DNA from: Chitinimonas sp. BJYL2
Lineage (GTDB): Bacteria; Pseudomonadota; Gammaproteobacteria; Burkholderiales; Chitinimonadaceae
Assembly: GCF_027257935.1 (NCBI RefSeq)
Contig: NZ_JANZKW010000001.1
Span: forward strand, 372,001-436,000
Direction: 5' to 3'
DNA: 64,000 nt
Part shown: piece after piece, positions 11,469-20,263 of the stretch
Position numbering within the stretch: the first letter of the stretch is position 1
How the letters are laid out: each line of letters opens with the position of its first letter
Notes under the pieces: model-generated
Told to the model about the DNA's origin: nothing
Databases searched by the model: none
What the model saw: the letters and a program-made list of their open reading frames with translations, nothing else
Translations under genes and position numbers: made by a program

Positions 11469-13436
11469 TCAGGCATCACCCGCCATGGCGACCCGATCCG
11501 TTGCCGCGCTGGCCGCTGGCTGGCGGCTACGGACAAACGCATCAAACTGAGCGGCCGGCAAGGCGGGTGACCAGTAAAAGCCCTGGCCGTGATGGCAGCC
11601 CAGTTCAAGGATCCGCGCCAGCGTATCGGCATCCTCCACGCCTTCAGCCACGGTATCGAGTTTGAGACTGCCCGCCATCTGGATGATGGCACGGACGATG
11701 GCTTCGTCCTGGGTGTCTTCAGTCAGGCGGCGGATGAAACTCTGGTCGATCTTGAGGCGCTCTACCTCGAAGCGCTTGAGATAACTGAGGTTGGAGTAGC
11801 CGGTGCCAAAATCATCTATCGAGAAACTGACACCCACGGCCCGCAAGCGGCCCAGCAAGGCAGAAAGGTGCTCCGAATCCTCGATCAGCAACGATTCGGT
11901 CAGTTCCAGCTCCAGCCGGTTCGCCGGCAAACCGCTGGCTTGCAGCGCGTTGAGCACCAGACGTTCCACATTGTCGCGACGGAACTGGACCGGCGAGAGA
12001 TTCACCGAGATGGTCAAATCGCCCAAGCCATCCCGCTGCCAGCACATGGTCTGGCGACATGCCTCTTCCAGCACCCAAGCACCGATCTCGATGATCAGCC
12101 CGCTTTTCTCGGCCACCGGGATGAAGCGGGCGGGGGGAATCAGCCCCAGTTCGGGATGCTGCCAGCGAATCAAGGCCTCGGCTCCGCTGACCGTGCCCGC
12201 AGCGAGATCGAACTGGGGCTGGTAGTGCAGCTGGAACTCGCCTCGCTGCAAGGCCTGGCGCATCCCCGAGACCAGGTGCAGGTGCTCGATCACGCTCTCA
12301 TTCATGGCCGCGTCAAAGAAGCGGAACGCATTGCGTCCGGCATCCTTGGCGCGGTACATGGCCATATCCGCCTTCTTCATCAGGGTGTCGAAATCCTGGC
12401 CATCCTCAGGAAACAGGGCGACGCCGATGGACGTGGTAACGCTGACCTCCAGACCATCAAGCTGCAACGGCCGGGCCAGTTGATCGAGCAGCTTGCAAGC
12501 AATGGCACTGGCGGCATCGGAATCGCGGGCCTCGCCCACCACGATAAGGAACTCGTCTCCGCCCAGCCGGCACACCACATCCGCCCCGCGCACGGCCGCC
12601 ACTAGTCGCTGCGACACCTCGCGCAGCAGGTCGTCGCCCGCCAGATGACCCAGCGAATCATTCACAGATTTGAAGTTGTCCAGATCCAGATACAACATCG
12701 CCACATGGTGGTCATCGCGGCGAGACTGCGCGACAAGTTGATCAAAGCGGCTACGCGCAAGTACCCGATTGGGCAGCCCGGTGAGCGCGTCATGGCTGGC
12801 CAGGTATTCGATATGGGTTTGCGATTCCACCACGCGGGCATTCTCTTGCTGCAGCTGCGCCAGCGCGCGGCGCAGATCACCCGCGAGCAGCCACGCCGTG
12901 GCGCCGGTTACCGCCAGAATCAGGCTGATGTCGATGAAGGTGCCCACCCGCACGGGGCGGGGTGCATTGAGGTGCCAGCCCTGGATATTGGCTGTCACGA
13001 CCACGGCAACGGCCACGATCATGGTCGCCAGCAAACCCAGAAACAGGCGCCGGTTGCCCAGCAGGCTGGCAAACACGAGGATGGCTGGATAGGCCAGCAG
13101 AGCAGGGTCGCGCACGCCTTGGGCGATCCAGATCAGGGTGGTGATCATCACGGTCAGCGTCATCAGCATGACCGTGGTGGCGCGCACATGGCGCCCCTGC
13201 CCCATGTCCCACAGGGCCCACAGCAACAGGGCGAGACCAACCCCCAAAGCGATCACACTGGGCCAGTTGCTCACCAGCAGGTTGTGCAGACAGCTGGCCA
13301 CCATGCCGCCCAGCGACAGCAAGAGGACCTGTCTGATCCGCTTTTGCTGCAACTGCGCGAGGGTGAGGGTGCTGCGGCTGTCGTCTGCCACGATGACTCG
13401 GCTCGGGTAGGCAAGGACGGGACCGGGATGGATCAA
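11469..13436 (-). CDS. Membrane-bound GGDEF-EAL cyclic-di-GMP enzyme
   Basis: The 655-residue protein has an N-terminal membrane region of five to six helices (about 25-195), then GGDEF (about 210-375) and EAL (about 385-640) domains. The diguanylate cyclase site is intact (RLGGDEF, about 288), with an RxxD inhibitory site (RGAD) five residues before it. The phosphodiesterase domain keeps EALIRW, LELTES, IDDFGTGYS, KIDQSF and AEGVE, so both activities are plausible. The membrane part is not a recognised named sensor. It is likely an inner-membrane regulator of cyclic-di-GMP. It stands alone, convergent with truC and 41 bp downstream of the transglutaminase gene. Confidence 0.93.
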   Translation of the reverse strand: MIHPGPVLAYPSRVIVADDSRSTLTLAQLQQKRIRQVLLLSLGGMVASCLHNLLVSNWPSVIALGVGLALLLWALWDMGQGRHVRATTVMLMTLTVMITTLIWIAQGVRDPALLAYPAILVFASLLGNRRLFLGLLATMIVAVAVVVTANIQGWHLNAPRPVRVGTFIDISLILAVTGATAWLLAGDLRRALAQLQQENARVVESQTHIEYLASHDALTGLPNRVLARSRFDQLVAQSRRDDHHVAMLYLDLDNFKSVNDSLGHLAGDDLLREVSQRLVAAVRGADVVCRLGGDEFLIVVGEARDSDAASAIACKLLDQLARPLQLDGLEVSVTTSIGVALFPEDGQDFDTLMKKADMAMYRAKDAGRNAFRFFDAAMNESVIEHLHLVSGMRQALQRGEFQLHYQPQFDLAAGTVSGAEALIRWQHPELGLIPPARFIPVAEKSGLIIEIGAWVLEEACRQTMCWQRDGLGDLTISVNLSPVQFRRDNVERLVLNALQASGLPANRLELELTESLLIEDSEHLSALLGRLRAVGVSFSIDDFGTGYSNLSYLKRFEVERLKIDQSFIRRLTEDTQDEAIVRAIIQMAGSLKLDTVAEGVEDADTLARILELGCHHGQGFYWSPALPAAQFDAFVRSRQPAASAATDRVAMAGDA

Positions 13437-13477
13437 CCGTCTAGCTGCATGCTATACCATCGACCCGCTGTCTGCCC

Positions 13478-15421
13478 TCAACGCCACTTTGTGCTGTGCA
13501 GCTGTTGCGCAAGTGCCGTGATGGAACCGCGCTCACCATATCGGGTGGCCAGATAGGCGGCTAGCGCCGCTGCGACCTCCGCCGCCCTGTCCGGGTAGGC
13601 GGCTTGCAGTCTCCGGCTGAAATCGGCCGGACCTTCGGCGGGCTGCGGGATCAATCCGTCGCGGGCAAAGCGGGCACAGTAGGCATCCCACAGCCGTCTC
13701 GCCGGGTCCACGCGCGGCGGGCGCATGCGCCACAGCAGCCATCCGGCCACCAGCGCCACCAGCAGGCCCAGCCCACCCACGAACCAGGCTACAAAGGTGC
13801 CCGAGGCCAGACTGTCTATCCCCAGCTTGCGCAAAAGCTCGCGCTGCCGGTCCGGCGTGTAGCCCACCACCCACAGGTTCCAGGTATTGACAGCACTATC
13901 GAGCAGGAGCCGTGCGCGCTTGATCAGGTTGTTATCGAGGCGCAGCAGATAGGGCAGTTCATCAGCCGATACCGCCGAGGCCAGACCCTCCTGGATCCGT
14001 GCCGGGGCAACTTCAAAGGTTGGATCAACCCGGCGCCATCCCTCGCCTTCCAACCAGACCTCGGTCCAGGCATGGGCATCGGCCTGGCGCACGATCAGAT
14101 AGCCGCCATTGTCTTCGCCACCCTGATACCCCCCCACCACCCGCGCCGGCACGCCCGCAACCCGGAGCATGAACACGAAGGCGCCGGCAAAGTGCTCACA
14201 GAAACCCTGCTTGCCATCGAACACAAAGCGATCAATCGCGTTCTGGCCATACAAGGGCGGTTGCAAGGTGTACTGCAGGCGCTGCGCGCCAAAGAAGCGC
14301 AGCGCCGCATTGACTCGTTCTGCCGGAGGCAGCGGGCGCCAGCTTTGTGCCACCGCAGTAGCGCGAGGGTTGATGCCGGCAGGCAGGAGCAAGGCTCGCT
14401 CCAGCAGTGCCGGCGACTCCTCCAGGCCGATCCGGAAGCGGGTGGTGGCGCTGATCTCCACCCGGCGTCGTTTATCCAGATTGCGTGGGCTCACCAGCTG
14501 GTAGTGGCTGCTGAAGCGAGACCCCGTCGGCGTCATCGTCGGCATGTCCAGCGCCAGCAGCCAGGGACGCTGATGCGGCTCCAGCATGACCGAATAACGG
14601 ACTTCGCTACCCGGCTCCACCTTGGGCAGCGGGGCGTTGCCGGGCATCGGCGCCTGTGTCCAGGTCAGTCCGTCGTAGTCCTCGAAAACCGGGCCACGCC
14701 AATACAGCTGGGACTGATCGGGCCGACCACCCTCAAAGCTGACCCGGAACGCCACTTCGTCATCGCGAGACATATCCGAAAAGCTGCCCGGCGACATGCT
14801 GTCCGCCAGACCCGCACGCGTCTGGCCGCGATCCTGCGGGAGCCGCCAGAGCGGGCCATCCAGCCGAGGGAAAAACACGAACAGCAGGGCCATCACAGGC
14901 AGGGCTTGCAGGAACAGCACCCCGGAAAAGCGCAGCTGTCCCAGCGCTGTCTGCCAGCGGCCTGTCCAGCCCCCCAGGCTGTGCCAGCCCATCAACAGCG
15001 TGGTGATCAGCAAGACCATGAGGCCGAGATAGATCGCCATGGTCATGGTCTGATCGAACAGGAAGTTCGTCAGCACCAGGAAGTAGCCCAGATAGATCAG
15101 GATCAGGGCGTCCCGGCGGGCCCGAGTTTCGAGCAACTTGGCCCCGACCAGCGCCGCCAGCAGGGCTACCCCACCGGTACGGCCCAGCAGGGTCCGATAC
15201 TCGATGAACACGCCGATCATGAGCGCAAAGGTGATCGGGAGCAGCAGCCATTTTGGCGGCATGCGCCCCTGGATGCGGGTGAGCCAGCCACGCCAGACAA
15301 ACAGCAATCCCAGCGTAGCGACCAGCCAGAGCGGCAAGCGTGGCAAATGGGGTGCCAGCAGACCTGCCAGTACCGCCAGCAAGGCAAATTGCTGATCGCG
15401 ATCGAGACGTTCGATACTCAT
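13478..15421 (-). CDS. TgpA-like transglutaminase membrane protein (DUF3488)
   Basis: The 647-residue protein has about six N-terminal membrane helices (DUF3488, about 10-185). A periplasmic transglutaminase-like domain follows, and a final helix (about 545-570) leads to a short cytoplasmic DUF4129-like tail. The catalytic triad is visible in GFCEHFAGAFVFMLR (Cys near 405), ADAHAWTEVW (His) and GWRRVDPT (Asp). In Pseudomonas aeruginosa TgpA is needed for growth and its domain acts in the periplasm; the substrate is unknown. Its start overlaps the DUF58 stop (ATGA). It is the last gene of a moxR-led operon read leftward. Confidence 0.92.
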   Translation of the reverse strand: MSIERLDRDQQFALLAVLAGLLAPHLPRLPLWLVATLGLLFVWRGWLTRIQGRMPPKWLLLPITFALMIGVFIEYRTLLGRTGGVALLAALVGAKLLETRARRDALILIYLGYFLVLTNFLFDQTMTMAIYLGLMVLLITTLLMGWHSLGGWTGRWQTALGQLRFSGVLFLQALPVMALLFVFFPRLDGPLWRLPQDRGQTRAGLADSMSPGSFSDMSRDDEVAFRVSFEGGRPDQSQLYWRGPVFEDYDGLTWTQAPMPGNAPLPKVEPGSEVRYSVMLEPHQRPWLLALDMPTMTPTGSRFSSHYQLVSPRNLDKRRRVEISATTRFRIGLEESPALLERALLLPAGINPRATAVAQSWRPLPPAERVNAALRFFGAQRLQYTLQPPLYGQNAIDRFVFDGKQGFCEHFAGAFVFMLRVAGVPARVVGGYQGGEDNGGYLIVRQADAHAWTEVWLEGEGWRRVDPTFEVAPARIQEGLASAVSADELPYLLRLDNNLIKRARLLLDSAVNTWNLWVVGYTPDRQRELLRKLGIDSLASGTFVAWFVGGLGLLVALVAGWLLWRMRPPRVDPARRLWDAYCARFARDGLIPQPAEGPADFSRRLQAAYPDRAAEVAAALAAYLATRYGERGSITALAQQLHSTKWR

Positions 15422-16404
15422 GAAGCCGCCCCGCGGTTTCCGCTCCCGGGTTCACCAAACAGGGCCAGGGCAGCCAGACAGGCATCGCGATGATCCGGGC
15501 CTTGCGCAGGCGGCAGGGTGCGGCCTGGCAGGCGCAAGCCGTAGAGCTGGCCCTCGGCCTCGGCCTGCAGGACCCAGGCAGACAGCCGTGACAAGGCAGC
15601 CTCCGTCGACAGGCGCCGATCCAGCTGATCCCAATCGAGCCACAGCGAGGGCGCTGCCGTGCCATGAAATTCCTTGGCCATCAGACTGTCGTCACGCGCA
15701 GCGGCCTTCCAGGCAATGTGACGTGGCGAGTCGCCACGCTGGAACGGACGCAAGCCGGCGAAATCATCCTGGCCTCGCCGGGTGGCCTCGCCCTCCCCTT
15801 CCCCCAGATCGGCCTGCGGCAAGGCGGGTGGATCGGGTTCGGGACGGGGGTAGACCAGGGTGCGCTGATCGAAATAGGCATAGGACCACGCGCGGAAAAT
15901 GCCTAGTGGCCAATCGGTTTCGATACGCAGACGCGGGGCCTGCAACCAGCCACGCACGGTTGCTGGCAGGCCAAGCCAGATACGGGCGCCATCCCCCGCC
16001 GCCACATCCGTGGCTTCGGCCATCTCGCCGTAGCGTAAGCGCAGGTTCTGACGCAGCAAGGCATTGTCGTTCTGCAGCACGATCTCGAAACGGGCCGTCT
16101 CCCCCGCAAAGCAAGGCTGGGTGCGGCCCGCCAGCAGGGTCAGGCCCAGCAGATTGCGGAAAGTGTGGAACAACGAGACCAGCGCCATCGCCGCCAGCAG
16201 GAAGACCAGCAGATAGGCCAGCGCAAGGTCGTAGTTGATGGCGCCACCCAGCAAGGCCAGCAGCATGACGCAGAACACCGCCCCGCCCCTGCTCAGGAAA
16301 ATGTAGACACGGTGCTGGCTCAGGCGCTGGCTGCCGCCGCGCGGGTGGCGGCGCTGCAACCATTGGTTCCAGTACTGACGCAGTGGGGCAAGCAAGGACA
16401 TCAT
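15418..16404 (-). CDS. DUF58 domain protein
   Basis: The 328-residue protein has two adjacent membrane helices near the N terminus (about 35-85) and a DUF58 domain. The diagnostic block is LRPFQRGDSPRHIAWKAAAR at about 220-239. DUF58 proteins relate to von Willebrand A folds and almost always accompany MoxR ATPases and transglutaminases. It was probably acquired as part of that module and acts with MoxR at the inner membrane. A second ATG lies at the next codon. The stop overlaps the tgpA-like start. The role is inferred from the module. Confidence 0.9.
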   Translation of the reverse strand: MMSLLAPLRQYWNQWLQRRHPRGGSQRLSQHRVYIFLSRGGAVFCVMLLALLGGAINYDLALAYLLVFLLAAMALVSLFHTFRNLLGLTLLAGRTQPCFAGETARFEIVLQNDNALLRQNLRLRYGEMAEATDVAAGDGARIWLGLPATVRGWLQAPRLRIETDWPLGIFRAWSYAYFDQRTLVYPRPEPDPPALPQADLGEGEGEATRRGQDDFAGLRPFQRGDSPRHIAWKAAARDDSLMAKEFHGTAAPSLWLDWDQLDRRLSTEAALSRLSAWVLQAEAEGQLYGLRLPGRTLPPAQGPDHRDACLAALALFGEPGSGNRGAAS

Positions 16405-16422
16405 GGCAAGAAAGGCAACCCC

Positions 16423-17625
16423 TTACAGGACCTGGGCGTCAGGCGGAGAATCGGTACTCAGCCAGGCCCGCAGCTGCGCAAAAACCATGGGCGACCGCAG
16501 CAATGTCATGTGGCCGATGCCAGTCAGCCGGACCGAGGCAACATCGCCGGCCAGCCCCGGCTCGGTGGCACTGTCCAGCGTGACTAGGCCATCGCCGACA
16601 AGCCGATAAACGGGGTGCTCAGGGGTGTGGCTGAGGCTGGCGCCCACAAAACGGTAAGCCAGGCCGGGCACAGGCGGCGCGCTGCCACCGGTATCGCGCA
16701 GGCCATGGCGCAAATGGCGGATACCCTGGCTGCGAGCCGAAGCAATGCGGGCCAGGGGCGCGCTCACATCAAAGTACTGCATGACCCGGGTCAAACCCTG
16801 ACCCAGTCGCTCCAGACCGGCCCCGGCATGCGGCGAACCGAGGCAGATCACCATGCGGGTGAGCGCGAGCCAAGGGGACTGATGGGCAGCGGCATGCTCG
16901 CAGGCGCGGCGAGCAATCAGGCCACCCATGCTGTGACCGATCAGCACCACCTCATCCGGTGGCTGCGGACAGGCCGCGAGCAGGGCATCGAGTTGCGCAG
17001 CGAGCTGCTGGCCATTCTCGTTCAGCCCCAACCCGCTGTTGTAGCGCAGATAGAACGGCGCATAGCCCAATTCCACCTGCAGTCGCTGGCCGAAGTTCAC
17101 GCTGTCGGCCGTATCGTCTCCCGCCATCCAGCAGTGTTCGTCGCAACACAGGCCGTGGATGAATACACACAGCTTGTCGCCCCCATTCGACAGCAAGGGC
17201 GCCAGCCCGGCCGGGCTCAGGGGGATCTTTTCTCCACCATGGTAGAACCCCATCTCGATAGCCAAGCCGTTGCCACTACGTGCCAGATAGTCGCCAAACA
17301 CGCCGTTGAGCACGCTGTCGATGGTGCGGGCATGGTGCTCGGGCAAGGCGCGTCGGGCGAGCGGGTCCAATGCCGTCAGGGCCAGACCGCCGCCATGATG
17401 GATGGCCGCATACACACCATCGGCAATCGCATCGTGGGCCCGCTTGACCAGCCGCGCCGGCAGGCTGAGCAAGGGCACGCGCCGCAAGGTGTTGAACGAC
17501 TTGTCGGCAATCGTGTGGTGCATGGCCTGCACCTGCCGCGTCGTCTGCTGCAAGCCCGCTTTCAGGGCAGCACCGTAGCCTTCGCGGTAGGGTTTGCGCC
17601 GGGATACCAGCTTGGTGGATTGCAC
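16423..17625 (-). CDS. PGAP1-like alpha/beta-hydrolase (lipase family)
   Basis: The 400-residue product has an alpha/beta-hydrolase core. It shows a nucleophile elbow GHSMGGLIARRACEH (Ser in GHSMGG), an oxyanion-type KLCVFIHGLCCDEHCW, CLGSPHAGAGLERLGQG and a late GIGHMTLLRSP that can supply the catalytic His. The fold resembles PGAP1-type esterases/lipases. No signal peptide is visible, and the N-terminal 100 residues are helical. I chose the GTG at 17625 because AAGGA lies seven bases upstream; an in-frame upstream extension would overlap moxR. It sits between moxR and DUF58, an unusual position for a lipase. The substrate is unknown. Confidence 0.85.
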   Translation of the reverse strand: MQSTKLVSRRKPYREGYGAALKAGLQQTTRQVQAMHHTIADKSFNTLRRVPLLSLPARLVKRAHDAIADGVYAAIHHGGGLALTALDPLARRALPEHHARTIDSVLNGVFGDYLARSGNGLAIEMGFYHGGEKIPLSPAGLAPLLSNGGDKLCVFIHGLCCDEHCWMAGDDTADSVNFGQRLQVELGYAPFYLRYNSGLGLNENGQQLAAQLDALLAACPQPPDEVVLIGHSMGGLIARRACEHAAAHQSPWLALTRMVICLGSPHAGAGLERLGQGLTRVMQYFDVSAPLARIASARSQGIRHLRHGLRDTGGSAPPVPGLAYRFVGASLSHTPEHPVYRLVGDGLVTLDSATEPGLAGDVASVRLTGIGHMTLLRSPMVFAQLRAWLSTDSPPDAQVL

Positions 17626-17659
17626 GAGGGTGTCCTTGCTGCCGGGTATCGGCGGGGGC

Positions 17660-18586
17660 TCAGGGAATGGCGACTTCACCAAGCAGACGATTGACCAGCT
17701 CGGGTTGTGGCCGGTTGCTGGCGCGCGCCAGCAAGCGGTGGGTCGCCACGGAAGCAAACACGGCCTGCACATCCTCCGGAATCACCATCTCTCGCCCGGC
17801 CAGCATGGCCCAGGCGCGGGCCGCCGACAGCAAGCCCAAGGCGGCGCGCGGTGACAGGCCGCTGTGGAAGGCATCGGCCTCGCGCGTGGCGCGGCACAGG
17901 GCCTGTACGTAATCGACCAGGGCCGGCGCCACATGCACGCGGCGTGCTGCCTGCTGCAGGCTGGCCAGCGTGGCAGGGTCCACCACAGGGCGTGCATCGC
18001 GCAGCATGTCGCGGCGATCCTCGCCCAGCAGCATGGCACGCTCGGCAGCGGCATCGGGGTAGCCCAGGGTGATGCGCATCAGGAATCGGTCCAGCTGCGA
18101 CTCAGGCAGCGGGAAGGTGCCGATCTGGTGGGCCGGGTTCTGCGTGGCAATCACGAAGAATGGCTCAGGCAGGCGGCGGGTCTCGCCATCCAGGGTCACC
18201 TGCCCCTCTTCCATGGCTTCCAGCAGCGCAGATTGGGTCTTGGGCGTGGCACGGTTGATTTCGTCGGCGAGCACTACCTGACTGAACAGCGGGCCGGCAT
18301 GGAAATGGAAGCGATGCTCGTCGCGGTCGTAGATCGACACCCCGATCAGGTCGGCGGGCAGCATATCGCTGGTGAATTGCACCCGCTGGAAGGCCAGGCC
18401 CAGTGTCGCGGCGAGCGCATGTGCCAGGGTGGTCTTGCCCACGCCGGGCAGATCTTCGATCAGCAGGTGGCCACGTGCCAGCAGACAGGCCAGGGCCAGG
18501 CGGGTTTCGTGCGGCTTGCCGAGGATGAAGGTATCAAGCTGGGCAAGTGCGGCATGCAACGGAGCGAGGGAGGAAGCGTCGGCCAT
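17660..18586 (-). CDS. MoxR family AAA+ ATPase
   Basis: MoxR ATPases are cytosolic chaperone-like AAA+ proteins that act with vWA or DUF58 partners. The 308-residue product has Walker A GVGKTT (about 48-53), Walker B VVLADEINRA (about 107) and sensor FFVIATQNP. It also has the typical QLDRFLMRITLGYP and a C-terminal LSPRAALGLLSAARAWA. The length is normal. It is the first gene of the leftward operon moxR, lipase, DUF58, tgpA-like. A possible extended -10 promoter lies about 90 bp upstream. Confidence 0.95.
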   Translation of the reverse strand: MADASSLAPLHAALAQLDTFILGKPHETRLALACLLARGHLLIEDLPGVGKTTLAHALAATLGLAFQRVQFTSDMLPADLIGVSIYDRDEHRFHFHAGPLFSQVVLADEINRATPKTQSALLEAMEEGQVTLDGETRRLPEPFFVIATQNPAHQIGTFPLPESQLDRFLMRITLGYPDAAAERAMLLGEDRRDMLRDARPVVDPATLASLQQAARRVHVAPALVDYVQALCRATREADAFHSGLSPRAALGLLSAARAWAMLAGREMVIPEDVQAVFASVATHRLLARASNRPQPELVNRLLGEVAIP

Positions 18587-18678
18587 GGTCTCGGTCGGTC
18601 AGGAAGAATCGGTTGGAGCGGGGCTGCGAAAAATGGTTTAACACCAACAAGCCCGGTGTTTGCTGTGCTCACTATTGG

Positions 18679-18687
18679 TTTATACCA
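18679..18687 (-). promoter_or_regulatory. Possible extended -10 promoter of the moxR operon
   Basis: Read on the minus strand the sequence is TGGTATAAA, an extended -10 element with TG one base before TATAAA. No good -35 is present at 16-18 bp. It lies about 92 bp upstream of the moxR ATG in the 208 bp divergent gap shared with the deacetylase-like gene. I see no other clear element in that gap. Confidence 0.35.
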
Positions 18688-18794
18688 CCCGCCACCTTAA
18701 ACTGCGCCAAGGCTGTACAGCGGCTGCACATGGCACACCGCAAGGTGCCAGGCAGCCGGTCCCATAGAGGCGCAAGCCCACCAGGAGACAGATT

Positions 18795-19754
18795 TTGCTT
18801 AGCTGGCTGGCCAGAAAAATTGCCGGTAGCCGCCCCACCGCCTACCTGACACACCCCGATTGCGCCCTGCACGATATGGGCAGTCATCATCCCGAATGCC
18901 CTGCACGCCTCGCGGCGATACAGGACCAGCTGATCGCCAGTGGTCTGTGGGATCACCTCTGGCATGTGGAGCCGCCCCTGGTGACGCATGAGCAGCTGGC
19001 GCTCGTGCATCCGCCGCGTTATGTGGAAGCACTGGAGCAGCTCTCACCGGCCGAGGGCATCGTCCACCTCGATCCTGATACCGCCATCAACCGCCATTCC
19101 TTGCGTGCCGCGCAACGTGCTGCCGGGGCGGTGGTACGCGCCACCGAACTGGTGGTTAACCGCGAGGCCGCCAATGCTTTCTGTGCCGTACGCCCACCGG
19201 GACACCATGCCGAATCTAAACGCGCCATGGGTTTCTGCCTGTTCAACAACTTGGGCGTGGGTGTAGCACAGGCACTCAAGATGGGTATCGAGCGTGTGGC
19301 CGTGGCGGATTTCGACGTGCATCACGGCAATGGCACCGAGGAGCTGTTTCACGACAATCCGCGGGTGATGATGGTGTCGATTTTCCAGTCGCCGTTCTAT
19401 CCCTACTCGGGCGAGAACGCCTTGGGTCCCAATATGCACAATGTACCGCTCAAGGCCGGTAGCCGTGGCGATGCCTTGCGGGAGGCCGTCACCACCCAAT
19501 GGTTGCCTGCACTGAATGACTTCAAGCCCGGCATGATCTTCATCTCGGCCGGTTTCGATGCCCACCGAGATGACGAGATGGCCAGCATGGGGCTGGTCGA
19601 AGACGATTACGCCTGGATCACCGAGCAACTGATGGAAGTGGCGGCCAATCACGCAGAGGGACGCATCGTCTCCGTACTTGAAGGTGGCTACGACTTGTCG
19701 GCCCTTGGGCGCAGCGCGGCCGCCCATGTGCGCGTGCTGGCTGGGCTGCAATGA
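18795..19754 (+). CDS. Histone deacetylase-like amidohydrolase
   Basis: The 319-residue product belongs to the class II bacterial histone-deacetylase/acetylpolyamine amidohydrolase family, zinc hydrolases that remove acetyl groups. Visible motifs are the catalytic His pair in RPPGHHAES (about 132-140), zinc ligands in VADFDVHHGNGT (about 170-180), and FISAGFDAHRDDEMA near 250 with the last Asp ligand. The C-terminal SVLEGGYDLSALG is also typical. The natural substrate is unknown. A TTG start at 18795 is supported by AGGAG seven bases upstream. The stop overlaps the next gene (ATGA). Confidence 0.93.
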   Translation: MLSWLARKIAGSRPTAYLTHPDCALHDMGSHHPECPARLAAIQDQLIASGLWDHLWHVEPPLVTHEQLALVHPPRYVEALEQLSPAEGIVHLDPDTAINRHSLRAAQRAAGAVVRATELVVNREAANAFCAVRPPGHHAESKRAMGFCLFNNLGVGVAQALKMGIERVAVADFDVHHGNGTEELFHDNPRVMMVSIFQSPFYPYSGENALGPNMHNVPLKAGSRGDALREAVTTQWLPALNDFKPGMIFISAGFDAHRDDEMASMGLVEDDYAWITEQLMEVAANHAEGRIVSVLEGGYDLSALGRSAAAHVRVLAGLQ

Positions 19755-20263
19755 GTCTTTACCAGCGCCTGCTGCCGCCCGCGCGCTATCCGCTGACGCG
19801 CAGTGCCCTGCGCTATGCCATGTGGCTGATCTTGCTGGCGGGGGTGCTGCTGGTGACCAGTTTCTTCACCCTGGGCTCCACGACCGGTGATGCCGCCATG
19901 CTGGCCCTGATTGCGGTGGGATTCGGTACCACGCTCCTGCTGGCCGGCGCCGTGATCGCCGTGGTGGCGGAGTTAGTACTGGCCTCGGTGCCAGGCCTGC
20001 GCGCGCTGCTGTTTGAACTCGGCATCGTACTGGTGCTTGGCCTGTTCAGCGTGGGCATGCTGTACCTGGTTGTCACCGACATTATCGATGGCAGCACCAC
20101 CTTCAAGTTCAGCCGGGGCGGCACACCCTACCTGTTGAGTTGGGCTGAAACACCCTTGCCCTATCTGTTGTTCCTGGCTGCGCAGGCCTTCATCGGCCTG
20201 CTGGCCGCGCGCATCGCCGTGCTGTTCGGGCGCGACCTGCTGGGCCGCCTGCGCCGCCCATGA
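19751..20263 (+). CDS. Unrecognised four-helix membrane protein
   Basis: The 170-residue product is not recognised. It has about four hydrophobic helices: MWLILLAGVLLVTSFF near 24-40, LIAVGFGTTLLLAGAVIAVV, LGIVLVLGLFSVGMLYLVV and LPYLLFLAAQAFIGLLAA. A polar loop (DIIDGSTTFKFSRGGTP) lies before the last helix. No signal peptide or known motif is present. Its ATG overlaps the deacetylase stop and its stop overlaps the EamA start (ATGA at both), so all three are probably made together. A role as a partner of one of those neighbours is inference. Confidence 0.75.
   Translation: MSLYQRLLPPARYPLTRSALRYAMWLILLAGVLLVTSFFTLGSTTGDAAMLALIAVGFGTTLLLAGAVIAVVAELVLASVPGLRALLFELGIVLVLGLFSVGMLYLVVTDIIDGSTTFKFSRGGTPYLLSWAETPLPYLLFLAAQAFIGLLAARIAVLFGRDLLGRLRRP

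Noticed and set aside
13604-15493. Long open frame opposite the TgpA-like gene
   Set aside because: The minus-strand product has clear membrane helices and a catalytic triad; the plus frame is Gln/Arg/His-rich noise.
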